Source of the DNA: Planococcus sp. ISL-110
GTDB taxonomy: Bacteria > Bacillota > Bacilli > Bacillales_A > Planococcaceae
Reading direction: 5' to 3'
NCBI RefSeq assembly: GCF_018613575.1
Contig: NZ_JAGGPX010000019.1
Coordinates: 1 to 52,956, forward strand
DNA length: 52,956 nucleotides
The notes beneath the pieces are model-generated. The model did no database searches. It saw only the letters and a list, made by a program, of their open reading frames with translations, and had not been told where the DNA came from. A program made the position numbers and the translations under genes. Positions within the stretch are counted from its first letter, which is position 1. Each line of letters starts with the position of its first letter. Of the stretch, positions 48,099-52,956 are shown piece after piece.

Positions 48099-49040
48099 AT
48101 GGCACGTGTAGGAAATTCGATTACTGAATTGATTGGGCAAACACCGATTGTGAAATTAAATCGGTTGACAGGTCCTGAAGATGCGGATGTTTATTTGAAA
48201 TTGGAATACTTCAATCCGGGTAGCAGCGTGAAAGACCGTATTGCACTTGCCATGATCGAAGCGGCTGAAAAGTCTGGAGACCTAAAAGAAGGCGATACCA
48301 TCATTGAGCCGACAAGCGGCAACACAGGAATTGGTTTGGCGATGATTGCAGCAGCCAAAGGCTATAAATCGGTTTTGGTCATGCCTGAAACAATGAGTAT
48401 GGAGCGCCGAAACTTATTGCGCGCATACGGAGCGGAATTGATTTTAACGCCAGGTGCAGATGGAATGAACGGACCTAATGGCGCCATCAAGACTGCGGAG
48501 AAAAAAGCCGCTGAAAATGGCTGGTTCATGCCTCAGCAGTTCAATAACGAAGCGAACCCGGAAGTACATCGTTTGACGACGGGTCCGGAAATCGTTGAAA
48601 CGATGGGTGATCAATTGGACGCGTTTATTTCAGGAATCGGTACAGGCGGAACGATTACGGGCGCTGGCCAAGTATTGAAGGAGAAGTATCCTGGCATTCA
48701 TATCGTGGCAGTAGAGCCTACTGACTCACCTGTCCTATCAGGAGGCAAGCCGGGACCGCATAAAATCCAGGGCATTGGAGCAGGGTTTGTACCTGCTGTA
48801 TTGAATACCGAGATTTACAGCGAAATTATCCAGGTTACCAACGATCAATCCTATGCAACAGCACGACAGGCCGCGCGTGAAGAAGGCATTCTTGGAGGCG
48901 TATCTTCAGGTGCTGCGATTTATGCAGCTCTCCAAGTTGCTAAAAAGCTTGGCAAAGGCAAAAAAGTACTGGCGATTATTCCGTCCAACGGAGAACGCTA
49001 TTTGAGTACACCGCTTTACCAATTCGACGAATCCAACTAA
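48099..49040 (+). CDS. cysK: cysteine synthase A (O-acetylserine sulfhydrylase)
   Basis: 313 residues, fold-type II PLP enzyme. GSSVKDRIA contains the PLP lysine, [11 protein letters not shown] is the substrate loop, GTGGTITG binds the PLP phosphate, and GVSSGAA is near the end. It makes cysteine from O-acetylserine and sulfide; in Firmicutes it also binds and modulates the repressor CymR. Ribosome site TTAGGAGTG. In B. subtilis the pabBAC genes follow; here folP follows. Confidence 0.96.
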   Translation: MARVGNSITELIGQTPIVKLNRLTGPEDADVYLKLEYFNPGSSVKDRIALAMIEAAEKSGDLKEGDTIIEPTSGNTGIGLAMIAAAKGYKSVLVMPETMSMERRNLLRAYGAELILTPGADGMNGPNGAIKTAEKKAAENGWFMPQQFNNEANPEVHRLTTGPEIVETMGDQLDAFISGIGTGGTITGAGQVLKEKYPGIHIVAVEPTDSPVLSGGKPGPHKIQGIGAGFVPAVLNTEIYSEIIQVTNDQSYATARQAAREEGILGGVSSGAAIYAALQVAKKLGKGKKVLAIIPSNGERYLSTPLYQFDESN

Positions 49041-49048
49041 ACACCAAG

Positions 49049-49078
49049 AAGAGTATGCCTTGCGGCTGCTCTTTTTTT
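49049..49078 (+). terminator. cysK terminator
   Basis: AAGAG with CTCTT, plus an inner GCC/GGC pair, followed by TTTTT. Confidence 0.75.
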
Positions 49079-49171
49079 ATGGAACAAAACGGGTCAATTG
49101 CGGTAAGATGAAGGCGCACTTTTATTTCCCAGGAAATAGATATTTATTTAAAGTTTGGACGGTGAATTTTC

Positions 49172-49984
49172 ATGAAAATCAATTTTGAAGATAAAACGCT
49201 GGTCATGGGCATATTGAATGTCACGCCGGATTCTTTTTCTGATGGAGGCAAGTATAATGGGGTGGAACAGGCGTTATTTCATGCTCGACAGATGATTTCG
49301 GATGGTGCGGATATCATCGATGTGGGGGGAGAGTCTACGCGTCCCGGCTATGTGCAGATCTCGGACGATGAAGAAATCGGGAGAATCGTTCCCGTGATTG
49401 AAGCTTTGCGGCAGCATTTTGATGTGCTGGTTTCCGTGGATACTTATAAATCGCAGGTAGCCGATGCAGCTATTGCTATAGGGGCCCATATTATCAATGA
49501 TATTTGGGGGGCTAAATACGATCCAGCAATTGCGGATGTGGCAGCCAAGTGGAATGTGCCGATTATCTTGATGCATAACCGTAACAAAGCGTCATACTCA
49601 AATTTTCAGGAGGATATGATGCAGGACCTTACTGATAGCATCAGAATTTCCTTGAATGCCGGCGTACGCCAAGAAAATATTTGGCTTGATCCGGGCGTCG
49701 GATTTGCAAAATCCGTAGCACAAAATCTCGAAGCGATGCAATTGATTGGGCAGATGGCGGAATTAGGCTATCCGGTTCTTCTTGGTACATCAAGAAAATC
49801 CTTTATCGGAAAGATTTTAGACGCTACTGTCGATGAGCGCCTGGAAGGTTCACTTGCAACGGTTTGCTACGGCGTCAACCAGGGTTGTCATATCGTGCGG
49901 GTTCATGATGTAAAAGAAACCGTACGCGCGGTCCGCATGATGGATGCATTGACAGGCAAGCGCCCATATAAGGAGGAAAAGTAA
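49172..49984 (+). CDS. folP: dihydropteroate synthase
   Basis: 270 residues. MGILNVTPDSFSDGG and DIIDVGGESTRPG are the two DHPS signatures, with DPGVGFAKS and GTSRKSFIG further on. It joins pterin pyrophosphate to p-aminobenzoate and is the sulfonamide target. Its last base is the first base of the folB ATG. The folP-folB-folK trio forms one operon. The pabBAC genes that supply pABA in the B. subtilis version of this operon are absent from this location. Confidence 0.96.
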   Translation: MKINFEDKTLVMGILNVTPDSFSDGGKYNGVEQALFHARQMISDGADIIDVGGESTRPGYVQISDDEEIGRIVPVIEALRQHFDVLVSVDTYKSQVADAAIAIGAHIINDIWGAKYDPAIADVAAKWNVPIILMHNRNKASYSNFQEDMMQDLTDSIRISLNAGVRQENIWLDPGVGFAKSVAQNLEAMQLIGQMAELGYPVLLGTSRKSFIGKILDATVDERLEGSLATVCYGVNQGCHIVRVHDVKETVRAVRMMDALTGKRPYKEEK

Positions 49985-50349
49985 TGGATTTTATTCACGT
50001 GAACGATATGGAATTTTATGGCTACCATGGAGTATTTCCTGAGGAAACGAAGCTGGGCCAGCGATTTCGGCTGACGGTTTCATTGGCGGTGGATTTGCAG
50101 CTGGCTGGAGAGACGGATGCTCTGGAACATACGGTGCATTACGGAGAAGTCTACGAAGCCTGCCGGTCGATCGTAGAAGGCGAACCGAAAAAGTTGGTGG
50201 AAGCTGTAGCTGAAAGTGTGGCCGGCCGAATTCTTTCCGATTTTCCTTTGGTGCAAGGAATCCGTGTGCAGCTGATCAAACCAGATCCGCCGATCCCTGG
50301 TCATTACAAATCCGTGGCTATTGAATTGACGCGAGGAACATTCGCATGA
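49984..50349 (+). CDS. folB: dihydroneopterin aldolase
   Basis: 121 residues. FYGYHGVFPEE holds the conserved Tyr and Glu region, and KKLVEAVAESVA with the catalytic Lys and KPDPPIPG are further signatures. It cleaves dihydroneopterin to hydroxymethyl-dihydropterin. One-base overlap with folP (TAATG) and a 4-base overlap with folK. Confidence 0.95.
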   Translation: MDFIHVNDMEFYGYHGVFPEETKLGQRFRLTVSLAVDLQLAGETDALEHTVHYGEVYEACRSIVEGEPKKLVEAVAESVAGRILSDFPLVQGIRVQLIKPDPPIPGHYKSVAIELTRGTFA

Positions 50350-50837
50350 ACCAAAGTTATTTATCACTTGGCTCTAACATGGGGGACCGTTTCGATATGC
50401 TGCAGCAGGCAGTCTCACAGCTGACGGAACATCCTGCCATCACTGTCACCGGAATCTCTTCTCTCTATGAAACAGATCCTGTGGGCTTTACAGATCAGGA
50501 CCCTTTCCTGAATATGGTCGTCCAGCTCGAAACGGAACTGGAGGCATTGGCGTTACTGGATACCTGCCAGGAAATCGAACAGAATTTAAATCGCAAGCGC
50601 CTCATCAGATGGGGCCCGCGGACAATTGATCTTGATATTTTGCTATACAATCAAGACAATTTGAAAACAGAGAAGCTTATTGTTCCGCATCCTAGGATGT
50701 ATGAACGGGCTTTTGTTGTGGTTCCGTTGCTAGAAGTAAATCCAGATCTTGAAGTCCCAGGTGCTTTGGAAACAATTGGCGTTCGCTTATGGAGATCATA
50801 TGGCAGTATGAAAGAATTTCTCCAAGACACGCACTAA
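50346..50837 (+). CDS. folK: hydroxymethyl-dihydropterin pyrophosphokinase (HPPK)
   Basis: 163 residues. YLSLGSNMGDR is the N-terminal signature; RLIRWGPRTIDLDILLY carries the Arg, Trp and the Asp-x-Asp metal site, and VPHPRMYERAFV follows. It adds pyrophosphate to the pterin used by FolP. The ATG overlaps the folB stop. In B. subtilis, yazB and the tRNA-dihydrouridine synthase gene yacF come between folK and lysS; both are missing here. Confidence 0.95.
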   Translation: MNQSYLSLGSNMGDRFDMLQQAVSQLTEHPAITVTGISSLYETDPVGFTDQDPFLNMVVQLETELEALALLDTCQEIEQNLNRKRLIRWGPRTIDLDILLYNQDNLKTEKLIVPHPRMYERAFVVVPLLEVNPDLEVPGALETIGVRLWRSYGSMKEFLQDTH

Positions 50838-50852
50838 CGGCTATCAACCTCA

Positions 50853-50881
50853 AGCTGTCACAAATTTGTGGCTGCTTTTTT
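50853..50881 (+). terminator. folK terminator
   Basis: AGCTGTCACAAA pairs with TTTGTGGCTGCT (one mismatch, one wobble), followed by TTTTTT. The loop is very tight, so pairing near the tip must open. Confidence 0.65.
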
Positions 50882-50959
50882 ATGTAGTGTGGTAAGAAAT
50901 TGTGTACAATAGAGAAATACGTGAATGAGATTGGCTTTTTATAGATAAAGGGAGTGTAG

Positions 50960-52447
<1,488 letters not shown>

Positions 52448-52463
52448 GGTATCTTTAGAGAAT

Positions 52464-52503
52464 ACCGATTTAAAGGGGTTTGTCCTTTAAATCGGTTTTT
52501 TTA
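52464..52503 (+). terminator. lysS terminator
   Basis: ACCGATTTAAAGG and CCTTTAAATCGGT form a perfect 13-bp stem with loop GGTTTGT, followed by TTTTTTT. Confidence 0.96.
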
Positions 52504-52513
52504 TAAAAAGAGC

Positions 52514-52542
52514 TTGTATCTAATTTGAGAAGATGCTATACT
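52514..52542 (+). promoter_or_regulatory. rRNA promoter P1
   Basis: TTGTAT and TATACT with a 17-base spacer. It lies 87 bases before P2, the usual spacing of tandem rrn promoters in Bacillus. Confidence 0.65.
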
Positions 52543-52600
52543 ATTTCTTGTCGCGTTTTTCATAATAAAAGATGCGAAGAACATCGAAGTGAAATAGTTA

Positions 52601-52629
52601 TTGACTTCTTAAAAGGAAGCTGGTAATAT
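52601..52629 (+). promoter_or_regulatory. rRNA promoter P2
   Basis: TTGACT and TAATAT with a 17-base spacer. The leader from here to 16S is about 185 bases. Confidence 0.8.
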
Positions 52630-52822
52630 TGAAAAGTCGCTATTGAAGATGATAGTATGACAAATTGAACCTTGAAAACTGAACAGCAAAACGTCAACAA
52701 ACAGCAACGGCCGTTGAACGCGGCCCGCGCACAACTTACTGATCAGCGTTATGCAGATCAAAGCGAATCGCGCGTCTTCGGACGGCGATACGCCAGCAAG
52801 TTAAGAGCAGTCAAATGTTCTC
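52630..52822 (+). other. rRNA leader
   Basis: Gene-free leader. GAACCTTGAAAACTGAACA at about 52666-52684 resembles the boxA-type antitermination site of Firmicute rRNA operons. The GC-richer stretch from about 52708 to 52800 can fold and probably includes the stem that RNase III cuts around 16S. Confidence 0.6.
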
Positions 52823-52956
52823 TATAATGGAGAGTTTGATCCTGGCTCAGGACGAACGCTGGCGGCGTGCCTAATACATGCAAGTCGAGCGGAACCATTG
52901 GAGCTTGCTCCATTTGGTTTAGCGGCGGACGGGTGAGTAACACGTGGGCAACCTGC
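52823..52956 (+). rRNA. rrs: 16S ribosomal RNA, 5' part only
   Basis: AGAGTTTGATCCTGGCTCAG at 52831 is the universal 16S start, followed by the GACGAACGCTGGCGGCGTGC block and the V1 loop (GGAGCTTGCTCC). The V1 sequence is what led to the Planococcus-type placement. The gene continues past the right edge. Confidence 0.98.

Overview
The window is a stretch of a low-to-moderate GC Firmicute chromosome. The gene order is that of the Bacillus subtilis yaaO-to-lysS region near the replication origin. The first bases of a 16S rRNA at the right edge, and protein sequences close to but distinct from Bacillus, point to the non-sporulating or poorly sporulating Planococcaceae, most likely Planococcus or a close relative. 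This placement is an inference from memory of those sequences, not a database result.

Layout. 1-325: the end of an rRNA operon with two 5S genes in tandem and a terminator. 445-6456: a PLP decarboxylase (yaaO), a polyphosphate module (ppx-ppk), then tmk. 6557-11146: darA, holB, ricT, yabA, trmN6, a GIY-YIG protein and rsmI, which carries a frameshift near its 3' end; a tandem repeat element follows. 11492-18097: abrB (minus strand), metG, tatD, a Rpf/3D-domain wall protein, rnmV and rsmA. 18261-28899: veg, ispE, purR, ridA, spoVG, glmU, prs, ctc, pth, mfd. 28900-29430 holds no gene and carries two repeat elements. 29431-32770: a MurJ-type flippase, mazG and rqcP. 32907-39506: an SLH-SH3-VanY wall peptidase facing a carA-carB-argF operon on the minus strand. 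39787-41016: divIC, an S1-domain protein and an inverted tRNA-Met. 41145-50837: tilS, hprT, ftsH, coaX, hslO, a PpiC-type protein, cysK, folP-folB-folK. 50963-52447: lysS. From 52504: tandem rRNA promoters and the start of a second rRNA operon. The window therefore runs from one rrn operon to the next, both on the plus strand.

The genes are mostly housekeeping: translation and RNA maturation (metG, lysS, tilS, rsmI, rsmA, rnmV, pth, rqcP), DNA replication and repair (holB, yabA, tmk, mfd), wall synthesis and division (glmU, flippase, divIC, 3D-domain protein), nucleotide and cofactor synthesis (prs, hprT, coaX, fol genes), and proteostasis (ftsH, hslO, PpiC protein).

The main theme is what is missing and what is kept. 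Compared with the B. subtilis order as I know it, yaaR, yabG, sspF, fin, spoVT, yabP, yabQ, spoIIE, yabS and yabT are absent from their usual places, and so are pabBAC, yazB and yacF. Yet the transition-state control DNA looks intact: abrB has a consensus promoter followed by two tandem Spo0A-type boxes, spoVG has a sigma-H-type promoter, and ctc has a sigma-B-type promoter. No CRISPR array, prophage, insertion sequence or obvious defence system was seen.
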